A model generated the notes under the pieces. The model had not been told where the DNA came from, made no database searches, and saw only the letters and a list, made by a program, of their open reading frames with translations. Below are positions 34,513-43,133 of a DNA stretch of 64,000 bases, in pieces. Source of the DNA: PXAP01 sp046483315 (GTDB taxonomy: Bacteria; Bacteroidota; Bacteroidia; Bacteroidales; PUMT01); NCBI GenBank assembly GCA_046483315.1, contig JAWODJ010000058.1, positions 1 to 64,000 on the forward strand. The letters are read 5' to 3'. How positions within the stretch are numbered: position 1 is the stretch's first letter; the number at the start of each line of letters is the position of its first letter. The translations under genes were made by a program, and so were the position numbers.

Positions 34513-35020
34513 CAAAGATATCACGGCTGTTTTCGACTGCGATGAAAAAATGGTCAGGGCTATCGGAAGCCTCAAAGAGGAGAATATTCCGGTAAAGGAT
34601 GCATACACGCCTTTCCCTGTGCATGATGTGCTTAAGCTGCTGGGAAGAGAGAGCAGGCTGCCTTTTTTTTCAGTATTGGCCGGTGCCGGCACAATAATCC
34701 TTGCTTTTTCTTTCCTGTATTATACTGCGGTAATTGATTATCCTTTAAATTACGGCGGCAAGCCCCATTTTGCCCTTCCCTCTTTTGTTGTGATCATTTA
34801 CCTGCTTACCATTTTGTTTACCTTTATCACTACAGTTATTGTTTTTCAGTTGCGCACAGGCCTTTTTCCGGGGAAGGAGGCTGAAATTCCGGGACGGGGG
34901 TCGACCGATGACAGTTTTATTCTCATACTGGGCGGGGATGAAGGACTCTCCGGTGAGATGGTACAGGGGGCAAATAAAATACTTAAAGAGAACGGTGCGG
35001 TTGAGATAATTGAAACCTAA
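34505..35020 (+). CDS. actD: Alternative complex III subunit ActD (DUF3341)
   Basis: A 171-residue DUF3341 protein. An N-terminal cytoplasmic domain (ITAVFDCDEKMVRAIGSL, then YTPFPVHDVLKLLG) is followed by a hairpin of two membrane helices (about 58-80 and 95-118) and a short tail. I chose the ATG at 34505, which overlaps the actC stop; the frame extends upstream without similarity. Confidence 0.92.
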   Translation: MHNKDITAVFDCDEKMVRAIGSLKEENIPVKDAYTPFPVHDVLKLLGRESRLPFFSVLAGAGTIILAFSFLYYTAVIDYPLNYGGKPHFALPSFVVIIYLLTILFTFITTVIVFQLRTGLFPGKEAEIPGRGSTDDSFILILGGDEGLSGEMVQGANKILKENGAVEIIET

Positions 35021-35042
35021 CAGCAATTTTAAACATGCATAA

Positions 35043-35687
35043 ATGCGAACAGATCCTAAGATAGATTCAATGAGACGGGGTGCAGCCGGAAAATTTTTGG
35101 TCGTGTTACTTGGACTGGTACTGTTAATTGCGGGTTGTGACAGGGGGCCCAATGATCCCGGCCGGGACTATTTTCCTGATATGGTTTATTCACCGGCTTA
35201 CCAGACCTGGTCTGAGAACCCGGTAAATGAAGGTGGTGTTACGATGATGCCTCCGGTTGAGGGCACTGTGCCAAGAAATATGATACCTTTTCAATATGAA
35301 AGGACTGCAGAAGACCAGTTGCGTGCGGGAAGAGAGCTTGTTAATCCGTTTGATGCCACGGCTGAAAATGTTGAAAGGGGAAGAGAGGCATATTCTGTAT
35401 ACTGCATGAATTGTCATGGAGAAAAGGGCGACGGACCGGGTCATCTTTTTACTTCGGGCAGGTATCTTGTTCCCCCCTCATCGCTTGTTGATGAGAAAAT
35501 TACAGCCCTGCCTGACGGCAGTATCTATCATACGATTTCACTGGGATACGGTATTATGGCCGAACATGCTTCCCTTATCCTGCCCCGGGACAGATGGAAG
35601 ATTATCCTTTATATAAGACAGGAGTTACAGGGTAAGCGGTTTGAATTGCATGATATGGAAGAGGAGTTACCGGTTCAGTTTGACTGA
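35043..35687 (+). CDS. actE: Alternative complex III, monohaem cytochrome c lipoprotein ActE
   Basis: A 214-residue lipoprotein with a lipobox ending LIAGC. It has a single CMNCH haem site (about residue 121) and a likely Met ligand in GYGIMAEH. ActE relays electrons from the complex toward the oxidase. The Met at residue 10 is an alternative start that keeps the signal peptide. Confidence 0.93.
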   Translation: MRTDPKIDSMRRGAAGKFLVVLLGLVLLIAGCDRGPNDPGRDYFPDMVYSPAYQTWSENPVNEGGVTMMPPVEGTVPRNMIPFQYERTAEDQLRAGRELVNPFDATAENVERGREAYSVYCMNCHGEKGDGPGHLFTSGRYLVPPSSLVDEKITALPDGSIYHTISLGYGIMAEHASLILPRDRWKIILYIRQELQGKRFELHDMEEELPVQFD

Positions 35688-35717
35688 TTTTTTAAAGCCT
35701 GCAAAATAAATATCAAA

Positions 35718-36878
35718 ATGAGAGAAACCTTCAAAATTCCTCATAAAGCCAGATTGGTGGCATGGCTGTTAACCGGCGTGGGATTGCTGGCACTGGTCAC
35801 TGGTTTTATTACTGATCAGCCCAGGTTGTGGACCAGCTTATTGCTGAATAATTTTTTCTTTTTGTCAATCTCCCTGGGCGCTCTCTTTTTCATCTCTGTT
35901 CAGTATGTCACTGAATCGGGCTGGCCGGTGATGTTTCAACGTGTCCCCTCGGCTATGACTGCCTATATACCAGTGGCATTTGTTGTTATGCTGGCATTAT
36001 ATCCCGGTCTGCAGGAGATATACGAGTGGGCAGAGCCGGGTATAACAGAAAAGGATGAACTGATAGCGTTTAAGTCGCCTTACCTGAATATCCCTTTTTT
36101 CTACCTTCGCATGGTGATATTATTTGCTGTCTGGATAATGCTGGCGGTAACAATGAGAAGACTTTCACTGCGTGAGGATGTTGAAGGAGGGATCAAATGG
36201 TTCAATAAAACCAAACATTATTCAATGGTTTTTATTTTCGTTTTTGCCATTACTTTTACAGTGGCAGCCTTCGACTGGATAATGTCTGTTGATTCTCACT
36301 GGTTCAGCACAATATTCGGGATCAGGGCAATAATAGCCTCTCTCTATTATTCTGTAGCTGCAATCGTTCTTACCGTGCTGTGCCTCAACCGTGCGGGATA
36401 TTTTAAACAGATGAACAAGTACCATCTGAATGACTATGCCCGTTACCTTTTCAGACTCAGCATTGTTTGGGGTTATTTATGGTTTATGCAGTACCTTATA
36501 ATATGGTATGCAAATATTCCGGAGACAACCTTCTATTATGTTTACCGGGTCAGCGAACCATGGACAGCCTTCTTTTATGCCGAACTCATTGTAAACTGGA
36601 CGATTCCTTTTGTAGTGCTTATGTCTGATGAAGTTGCCCGCAAAAAGCCTGTCATTGTGCCCGTGAGTATTTTGCTGCTTGCCGGATTCTATATAAGCCT
36701 TTACCTGCAGATAAAGCCCGGAAGTACCGGGGAGATAAATATCGGATTTACAGAGATTGGAAGTTTTGCCGGATTTGCAGGCATATTTATGCTGCTTTTT
36801 ATACGCACTCTTTCAAAGGCATCTCTTATACCCGTCAACCACCCCTACATTAAGGAGAGCACTGAACATCACCTTTAG
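35718..36878 (+). CDS. actF: Alternative complex III, membrane subunit ActF
   Basis: A 386-residue integral membrane protein with about ten helices, a divergent relative of ActC lacking parts of its quinol site. The segments FISVQYVTESGWPVMFQRV and FDWIMSVDSHWFSTIFG are characteristic. It is the last gene of the operon and ends 16 nt before the convergent metal-binding protein gene. I see no strong terminator between them. Confidence 0.93.
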   Translation: MRETFKIPHKARLVAWLLTGVGLLALVTGFITDQPRLWTSLLLNNFFFLSISLGALFFISVQYVTESGWPVMFQRVPSAMTAYIPVAFVVMLALYPGLQEIYEWAEPGITEKDELIAFKSPYLNIPFFYLRMVILFAVWIMLAVTMRRLSLREDVEGGIKWFNKTKHYSMVFIFVFAITFTVAAFDWIMSVDSHWFSTIFGIRAIIASLYYSVAAIVLTVLCLNRAGYFKQMNKYHLNDYARYLFRLSIVWGYLWFMQYLIIWYANIPETTFYYVYRVSEPWTAFFYAELIVNWTIPFVVLMSDEVARKKPVIVPVSILLLAGFYISLYLQIKPGSTGEINIGFTEIGSFAGFAGIFMLLFIRTLSKASLIPVNHPYIKESTEHHL

Positions 36879-36894
36879 TGCAGGAAAAATTATG

Positions 36895-37242
36895 CTATTC
36901 GCCTCCGGTGTAACCGGTTACCCTGTAGCCCGTGGATACAATTCCGTCTTCCATTTCCCCTTTGGTAACAAGGGTTTTATCAAACTGTACAGAGGCTTTT
37001 CCGCTCTCGTGCGAGGCATTTGCCTCAACAACTCCGTCAAGGTTTTCAAGCGACCTGACTACAGTGCTTTCGCATCCTGTGCAGGTCATCCCCTCAACAT
37101 CAAAGCTTATGGTAACAAGATTTTCAGGAGCAACCTGTAAAACAGTATTTTCTGATTGTGCAGATTCTTTTCCTGAGTTTGCGTTCCCCTGGCATGCACC
37201 CAGTGCCAGAACCAGAACAATTAATACAAAAATTGGCTTCAT
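36895..37242 (-). CDS. Heavy-metal-associated domain lipoprotein
   Basis: A 115-residue protein with a lipoprotein signal (VLALGAC) and one HMA domain whose metal site is GMTCTGCE. The rest of the fold reads RSLENLDGVVEANASHESGKASVQFD. Such domains bind Cu(I) or other soft metals. Being exported and placed at the end of the cytochrome oxidase cluster, it may deliver copper to or shield the oxidase. That role is inferred from context. A 205-bp gap separates it from ctaB, so it may have its own promoter. A 13-bp palindrome (ATGGAT-t-ATCCAT, 37322-37334) lies there. Confidence 0.85.
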   Translation of the reverse strand: MKPIFVLIVLVLALGACQGNANSGKESAQSENTVLQVAPENLVTISFDVEGMTCTGCESTVVRSLENLDGVVEANASHESGKASVQFDKTLVTKGEMEDGIVSTGYRVTGYTGGE

Positions 37243-37447
37243 CTTAATAAGACAGGTTAATGAGATTAATATTCAATTAATTATGTTTAGCAGTTAATTT
37301 ACATTCACGTGATACAAACGGATGGATTATCCATTCTTTATTTATAATAAACACTTTTTATGCCTTAATTGTTCATTCCTTTATGTGTGTATAATTATGT
37401 TCCGGCGGAAAATGATCTTCGACCGATATTACATCCAATTACGCTAT

Positions 37448-38335
37448 TCAGATACCATTTTTAATTGCCGCCTCTGCTGAAAGAAGGATCATGATAACCA
37501 GGTAAAAAATGTTGAGAGCCATAAACGGTACCCTGGAACCGTAAGCTTCCTTTCTTTTGATATGGTACAGGCCCGATAAAACCAACATTGCTATTGCTGC
37601 AAGCCAGACAACAATAAGTGCCCGGTTACTTATGAGTCCGCTTGCAGGCAGCAGTGCAGAAGCGGTGGCGGCGGCGGCGATCCAGTAACAGCTTATACGC
37701 TTTAACTGGACAGGGGTGAAGATTCCTGTCAGACTTGGCATTCCCGCCTTTTCATACTCTTTGCCGTATCTCAGCAGAAGAAGCCAGAAATGAGGTATCT
37801 GCCCGACAAAAAAGAAAATAACTATTATTATTATCCATGGATGCAACCAGTGGCCGCCTGCAGCTACCCAGCCAATAAGAGGTGGTACGCCTCCCGTTAT
37901 TGAGCCCGGTATCACAGCAAAAGCAGTTATTTTTTTCAGGGGGGTGTAAACAGCATTGTACCATATAAAATTGAAAATTCCCAGTAAAACGACAGAGGGA
38001 GAGAAATGCAGAAAAAGCAGCAGGGATCCTGTGCTCAGCAAAACAGCGGAGAAGAGAATTACAAAACCCGGTGATACCTGTTTTCCCGGCAGGGGCCTGT
38101 TTTTTGTCCTTTCCATTAGTGCATCGATGCGTCTTTCCTGGAAGTGGTTAAGTGCTGAAGACCCGGCTGCGAGCAGGAATACCCCAAGAAGCAAAAGAGG
38201 CAGCTCAGGTGTAAGTGAAGCCGTGTAAACAAAATATCCGGTAAAAGTACTTGCTGTTACCGGCAGTGTTATGTGTGCCTTGGAAAGTGAGCCCGCAATG
38301 CGGACAAGCCCTGATACCTCCCGGAATAAGCTCAC
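37448..38335 (-). CDS. ctaB: Protohaem IX farnesyltransferase (haem O synthase)
   Basis: A 295-residue membrane prenyltransferase of the UbiA superfamily that converts haem B to haem O for the oxidase. It has the prenyl-diphosphate motif NHFQERRIDALMERTKNRPLP (split here: NHFQERRID and RTKNRPLP) and a second conserved loop YTPLKK. It has about nine membrane helices. The start is GTG at 38335 and overlaps the coxB stop by 4 nt. No haem A synthase (ctaA) is in the window. Confidence 0.93.
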   Translation of the reverse strand: MSLFREVSGLVRIAGSLSKAHITLPVTASTFTGYFVYTASLTPELPLLLLGVFLLAAGSSALNHFQERRIDALMERTKNRPLPGKQVSPGFVILFSAVLLSTGSLLLFLHFSPSVVLLGIFNFIWYNAVYTPLKKITAFAVIPGSITGGVPPLIGWVAAGGHWLHPWIIIIVIFFFVGQIPHFWLLLLRYGKEYEKAGMPSLTGIFTPVQLKRISCYWIAAAATASALLPASGLISNRALIVVWLAAIAMLVLSGLYHIKRKEAYGSRVPFMALNIFYLVIMILLSAEAAIKNGI

Positions 38336-39270
38336 TGAAGCGTTTTAAGGTATTCGATTATATCTTCTATGCCCTGTTCATCTATCAGGTTACGGTAGGA
38401 AAGCATCAGTCCCCTGCTGTACCCCCTGACAATATCAGCATCGGGTTCATAGATCGATCTCCTTATGTAATCATCATCGGCTACGATCTCTCTTTCGGTG
38501 CCGTCGGTTATAACTGTTACCGTTGAGCCATAGAGTCCCCGGAACGAAGGTCCTACAAGTTCGGAACCGTCAGTTGAATGACATGCTCCGCATCCGTTCA
38601 TCCTTATTATCTGCATACCTGCCGCACCCGGCTGTTCGGTTTCGGTTGCCAGCACCTGTGTGGTATCTGCAAGCCATTCCTCGAAATCATATTCCGGCAT
38701 GACCACTACGGCTGTGGTCATAAATGCATGCTGGAGTCCGCAATACTCGGCGCAGAAAAGATCATAAACACCCGGCTGCCCGGCCTCAAACCACAGGAAT
38801 CCCTCCTTCCCGGGAACCATATCCTGTTTGATCCTGAAGGCAGGGATATAAAGGCTGTGCAGTACATCCTGTGCAATAAGGTCGACTTTTACCGGGCGGT
38901 TCTGGGGAACATAAAGGGTGTCTGTAATACGGCCGTTCTCATACTCAAATAACCAGCTCCACATGCGGGCATAGCTTTTAACGACCATTGCATCTTCCGG
39001 GGGTTCCTGGGTCGGCTTCCATCCTGTCCATCCGTACTGGAACATCACCAGCACCAGTGCAACAGGTATTATGGTCCAAATAATTTCCAGGGTGGTACTG
39101 CCCTTAATTTGTGTTGGTACAGGATTTTTTTTGCGGTTATACCTGTATATGAAATAAAGCATTGTAAGTGATATGCCCACTATAAAGAATACCGCTACCC
39201 AGAATATCAGCATGAAGGTGGTCTCGTAACCCGATACAAAATTTGAGATATCTCTTGTTTCTGAAATCAT
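38332..39270 (-). CDS. coxB: Cytochrome c oxidase subunit II with fused cytochrome c (caa3 type)
   Basis: A 312-residue protein with two N-terminal membrane helices and a cupredoxin domain holding the CuA site (CAEYCGLQHAFM plus an upstream His in DVLHSLYIPAF). A C-terminal cytochrome c domain has the haem site CGACH and a distal Met in GLMLSY. The fusion defines caa3-type oxidases, where the attached cytochrome accepts electrons, here probably from ActE. I use the ATG at 39270, because the frame also has a TTG at 39276. Confidence 0.95.
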   Translation of the reverse strand: MISETRDISNFVSGYETTFMLIFWVAVFFIVGISLTMLYFIYRYNRKKNPVPTQIKGSTTLEIIWTIIPVALVLVMFQYGWTGWKPTQEPPEDAMVVKSYARMWSWLFEYENGRITDTLYVPQNRPVKVDLIAQDVLHSLYIPAFRIKQDMVPGKEGFLWFEAGQPGVYDLFCAEYCGLQHAFMTTAVVVMPEYDFEEWLADTTQVLATETEQPGAAGMQIIRMNGCGACHSTDGSELVGPSFRGLYGSTVTVITDGTEREIVADDDYIRRSIYEPDADIVRGYSRGLMLSYRNLIDEQGIEDIIEYLKTLQ

Positions 39271-39280
39271 GGTCAATGAA

Positions 39281-39568
39281 TTATCTGAATAAGTAATCCA
39301 GGAATGTTATAACAATTATGCTTATTATGGAAAACATGATAAACCCAACCATTATTGAGTAAATGATATTGTCAAATTTCAGATGCATAAAATAGATAAT
39401 CACCAGTAAAGCCTTGGCAGTGGCAAGCAGCAGAGCCACCGTAACTGTCAGGGGGCCAAGGTCAATACCGGTAACCGCAACAGACAGGAGTGTGAAAATG
39501 ACCAGGCACAACAAAACGATTGCATGGTTTTTATAGGGAACTATGTGATGTTTATCATTATTTTCCAT
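39281..39568 (-). CDS. coxD: Cytochrome c oxidase subunit IV (caa3 small subunit)
   Basis: A 95-residue protein with three predicted membrane helices and the family pattern ATAKALLVIIYFMHLKFD. It belongs to the prokaryotic caa3 subunit IV group that stabilises the complex. It is packed 15 nt from coxC and 10 nt from coxB. Confidence 0.9.
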   Translation of the reverse strand: MENNDKHHIVPYKNHAIVLLCLVIFTLLSVAVTGIDLGPLTVTVALLLATAKALLVIIYFMHLKFDNIIYSIMVGFIMFSIISIIVITFLDYLFR

Positions 39569-39583
39569 AATCTGCAGCTTTTA

Positions 39584-40219
39584 TCAGGTTACCAGGTAGA
39601 AGAGCGGGAAAAGAAATATCCATATCAGGTCCACCAGATGCCAGTAAAGGCCCGTGTTTTCAAGAAGTGCGAATTTTGTTGAGTGTACCTTCTCTTTATG
39701 CACACGGAACATTACTGCGGCAATAACCACCACTCCAATTATGATATGGAGTGCATGGAGACCTGTCATAAAGTAATAGAGTCCGAAAAACAGGGTGTCG
39801 CCGTGTCCGAATCCGTGGAGTTGTTCTGAGCCCGGATATAGACCGTGACTTATCTTTTCACCCCATTCAAAATATTTGTTAACCAGGAAAACCAGTGCCA
39901 GAAATAATGTTGCCCCCAGAAACATAAGGGTAAGCTTTTTATTGCCTTTCTGCATGGCAGTTAATGACATTGCAATGGTCATGCTGCTTACCAGCAGAAT
40001 CACCGTGTTAACCGTTCCAATGGTGACATCCAGTTCCTCAGCAGCCAGTCCGAAGGCCACAGGGTGAAGATACCTGTATATGGAATATACAATAAACAGA
40101 CCGCCAAAAAGCAGCATTTCGGTGAAAATAAACAACCACATCCCGATTTTTGAGGCTTCATCGTCACGGTGAATATGGATATTTCCGGATGATTGTTCCA
40201 TTGTAAATAAATTATGCAT
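39584..40219 (-). CDS. coxC: Cytochrome c oxidase subunit III
   Basis: A 211-residue membrane protein with five to six helices. Signature segments are GMWLFIFTEMLLFGGLF and FYYFMTGLHALHIIIGV. Starts at 40219 (overlapping the coxA stop as TAATG) or 40201 are both possible. It is a structural subunit near the proton-uptake side. Confidence 0.93.
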   Translation of the reverse strand: MHNLFTMEQSSGNIHIHRDDEASKIGMWLFIFTEMLLFGGLFIVYSIYRYLHPVAFGLAAEELDVTIGTVNTVILLVSSMTIAMSLTAMQKGNKKLTLMFLGATLFLALVFLVNKYFEWGEKISHGLYPGSEQLHGFGHGDTLFFGLYYFMTGLHALHIIIGVVVIAAVMFRVHKEKVHSTKFALLENTGLYWHLVDLIWIFLFPLFYLVT

Positions 40220-41829
40220 TAACTGTAATCATAAGGTCCTTTTGTGATATGTGGTATCTCATCAAAATTTTCAACCGGAGGGGGCGAGGGTACCTGCCAC
40301 TCCAGTGTTTTCCCACCCCAGGGGTCCTGTTCGGCCTTTTCTCCTGAAAGGGCTGATTTTACAAGATTTATGATAATAATAGCCAAACCGGCAATCAGTA
40401 TTATTGCACCAAAAGATGAAATAATATTACCTCCGTGAAACTGGTCCACATAGTCGTAATACCTCCTTGGCATACCTGCAATACCCAGGTAGAACATAGG
40501 CCCGTAAAGTGTTATGAAACCAATGAAAAATGTGAGCCAGCCTATGTTTGCCCAGCCTGCGTCATATTTCCGGCCGGATATTTTTGGGAACCAGTAATGC
40601 ATTGCGCCCATGAAGGCAAATCCGGTTCCTCCAAAAACGATGAAATGGAAATGTGCGACCACGAAGTGAGTGTCGTGAAGGTGCACGTTGGTTGATAAAG
40701 CTCCGAGGACAAGACCGCTGAAACCACCTATCATAAAGACAAAAATAAAAGAAACAGCCCAGTAAAACGGGGTTTGCAGATTAATGGACGCCTTATGCAT
40801 GGTTGACACCCAGTTGAAGACCTTTATCGCGCTTGGTATTGCTACAAGGAATGTCAGCACTGAGAAGGTATAGAGTGCCACACCACTCATTCCGGAGGTG
40901 AACATATGATGACCCCATACAAAATAACCCACAAATGCAATGGCAAGCGTTGATGCTATAATGGCTTTGTAGCCGAAAATTGTTTTTCTTGCAAATGTGG
41001 GTATGATCTCAGAAATGGCCCCCATGGCCGGCAGTATCATAATATATACGGCCGGATGCGAATATATCCAGAAAAGATGCTGGTAAAGGATAGGGTCGCC
41101 TCCGAGCGCGGGGTTAAAAAAACCTATGTTGAGAACCCTTTCGGCAATAATCATTAGCAGGGTGACACCTACAATAGGAGTTGCAATTAGTTGTATCCAT
41201 GCTGTCGCATAAAGGCTCCAGGGGAAAAGGGGCATTTTAAACCAGCCCATTCCGGGTGCCCGCATACGGTGTATGGTTACAATAAAGTTCAACCCTGTGA
41301 GGATGGATGAGAAACCCAGAATAAAGGCTCCCAGTACTGCAGGCAGCATATTGGTGGGAGTCTGGAAACTGTAGGGGGCATAGAAAGTCCACCCGGTATC
41401 GGGCGGGCCGCCACCTGTGAACTGTGAGGAAAGTACAACCAGTGCTCCAAGCATATAGAGCCACCATGATGTGAGGTTAAGTCTTGGAAAGGCAACATCC
41501 CTTGCACCAATCATAATTGGAAGGAGAAAATTGCCGAATACTGCGGGGAGGCCTGGAATAACGATCAGAAAGATCATTATGATACCATGAAGGGTGAAAA
41601 ATCCATTATAGGTTTGCGGCCCCATGACATTTTTGCCCGGAGATATCAGCTCCATCTTCATCAGCAGTCCGATTATTGCTCCAACAATGAAAAATGACAG
41701 GATAGACCACAGATACAGTAATCCAACCCTTTTATGGTCGGTAGAAAATATCCATGCAAATATACCCCCGTATTTTCCCTTATGCCGGAGGTAACTGGGT
41801 TTCATGGAGGGGTTCAGGTTTTCAGACAT
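40219..41829 (-). CDS. coxA: Cytochrome c oxidase subunit I (A2-type haem-copper oxidase)
   Basis: A 536-residue catalytic subunit with about 12 helices that reduces O2 at a haem-CuB centre and pumps protons. The CuB ligand helix reads WIYSHPAVY, with Y256-S257 before H258. This is the YSHPxV motif of A2-type oxidases, replacing the HPEVY glutamate of mitochondrial-like A1 enzymes. The other CuB histidines and haem ligands lie in HLHDTHFVVAHFHF. Upstream on the same strand is sco. Confidence 0.96.
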   Translation of the reverse strand: MSENLNPSMKPSYLRHKGKYGGIFAWIFSTDHKRVGLLYLWSILSFFIVGAIIGLLMKMELISPGKNVMGPQTYNGFFTLHGIIMIFLIVIPGLPAVFGNFLLPIMIGARDVAFPRLNLTSWWLYMLGALVVLSSQFTGGGPPDTGWTFYAPYSFQTPTNMLPAVLGAFILGFSSILTGLNFIVTIHRMRAPGMGWFKMPLFPWSLYATAWIQLIATPIVGVTLLMIIAERVLNIGFFNPALGGDPILYQHLFWIYSHPAVYIMILPAMGAISEIIPTFARKTIFGYKAIIASTLAIAFVGYFVWGHHMFTSGMSGVALYTFSVLTFLVAIPSAIKVFNWVSTMHKASINLQTPFYWAVSFIFVFMIGGFSGLVLGALSTNVHLHDTHFVVAHFHFIVFGGTGFAFMGAMHYWFPKISGRKYDAGWANIGWLTFFIGFITLYGPMFYLGIAGMPRRYYDYVDQFHGGNIISSFGAIILIAGLAIIIINLVKSALSGEKAEQDPWGGKTLEWQVPSPPPVENFDEIPHITKGPYDYS

Positions 41830-41881
41830 TTTTATTATTAATTTGGATCACCGGATAAGTTGTTTTTTCAAAATCATTCTT

Positions 41882-42667
41882 TTATCGGGATGTACTTCTT
41901 AGTTTTCTTTTAATTGGTTTAATGCTTAAGGCCAGCAGCAGCACTACAGAGAAAAATATGATTATGATACCTAATATTTTGGTTATGTTCAGTACATATG
42001 TCTGACCTGCAGGGTCGTATGAGTAACAGTACTGCAGCACCTTGTTTATTGTCGGTCCTACTTTCCCTTCAGAGGCTTCCAGTACAGCCATTTTTACCTC
42101 GAAGGGCAGAAAATAGGTGCCGTTCAGATACCTGCTGATTTTTCTTTGCGGACTGACCACTATCAGTGTTGCAGAGTGTATAAAATCATTGCCTGTCCTT
42201 CTGTATCTGAATCCCGTTGCATCAGTCAGTCGCGCGATGCTGGCACTGTCTGAGGTGAAGAACTTCCAGTGTTCTTCTGCCTCCCTGGTTCTCATCAGGT
42301 TGATGTGGTTGCGTTTTTTGTTAACTGCCAGTTCGGTAGTCTCCCGTGCATCGAAACTGATTGTCAGAACCTGATAATCCTCTCCCAGAACGAGATCAGT
42401 GCGGTCAATAGCCTCTGCAATACCTTCCATAAGGGGACTGCATATGCCGGGGCAGCGGAAATAGACCAGTGACATGATTGTAGGCTTATCTATCAGCTGC
42501 GCCAGGCTTGTGGTGTCGCCATTTTCATTAAAAACCCTTATATCTCCGGGTATGGTATCCCCAAGTTTTTCGACAACACCAATAACAGGTTCGTCCAAAA
42601 CACCTCCCTGGCTGAATAATTTCTGAAAGGCCAGTAGAAATGCGATCGAAAAAATAATTCTTGCCAT
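41882..42667 (-). CDS. SCO1/SenC-family copper chaperone
   Basis: A 261-residue exported protein with the SCO copper site CPGIC and the distal His in DFIHSATLIVV. It helps build the CuA centre of subunit II. After the signal peptide (ending FQKLFS) the mature chain would begin with Gln. A C-terminal membrane helix (about 225-247) anchors it. It is the first gene of the reverse oxidase cluster. Confidence 0.9.
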   Translation of the reverse strand: MARIIFSIAFLLAFQKLFSQGGVLDEPVIGVVEKLGDTIPGDIRVFNENGDTTSLAQLIDKPTIMSLVYFRCPGICSPLMEGIAEAIDRTDLVLGEDYQVLTISFDARETTELAVNKKRNHINLMRTREAEEHWKFFTSDSASIARLTDATGFRYRRTGNDFIHSATLIVVSPQRKISRYLNGTYFLPFEVKMAVLEASEGKVGPTINKVLQYCYSYDPAGQTYVLNITKILGIIIIFFSVVLLLALSIKPIKRKLRSTSR

Positions 42668-43133
42668 GATATGATCTCCGGTTTTGTTTTGAATTCTTTA
42701 TATTTTTAAGGTAGTATTAATATAATCAGCTAGTTGTATATGTTTACTGCTGCATATCGTAAAGTCTTTTTACAAAGAAAGATATGTAAATAAAATAAAA
42801 GAAAATCAATAATTCATCGATTGCCGGTCTTTTTTTGGCAATTTATAATTATTCAATGAACTATCATAACCAGGCGGAAAAATTTATACCGGCAATCCGG
42901 GTTTTATCAGGCAGAAATCTGCCATTCGTACCGGGGCTTTCCGGACAGAAGATCCCGGTTTCGGGACAGGGTTTCAGCAATTACCTGTTTTGTTTCTCTT
43001 CCCGGCCGGCGTTGCTTTCAAATATTCTGAGTGCGAAGAGGCTTGCCCTGTATGATAAAAATATTACAACGGGCCAGCTTAAAAGCCATAAAATGTTGGT
43101 TAAATAGTCCATATCCTTTTGTTAACCGGGTTT
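42668..43133. other. Intergenic region between sco and cydB
   Basis: This 466-bp gap is A/T-rich near sco. It contains only a 90-codon plus-strand frame (42835-43107) without recognisable features. I see no RNA gene. It should hold the sco promoter on the minus strand, but no TAnnTTTG match is visible. Confidence 0.5.

Noticed and set aside
37304..37319. CACGTG-centred sequence resembling a ParB (parS) site
   Set aside because: Only the central eight bases are palindromic; outer positions do not match the usual site, and it is 16 kb from parAB.
42835..43107. 90-codon plus-strand frame between sco and cydB
   Set aside because: No recognisable domain, no signal or membrane segment, no promoter, and unusual composition; probably a chance frame in a gap.
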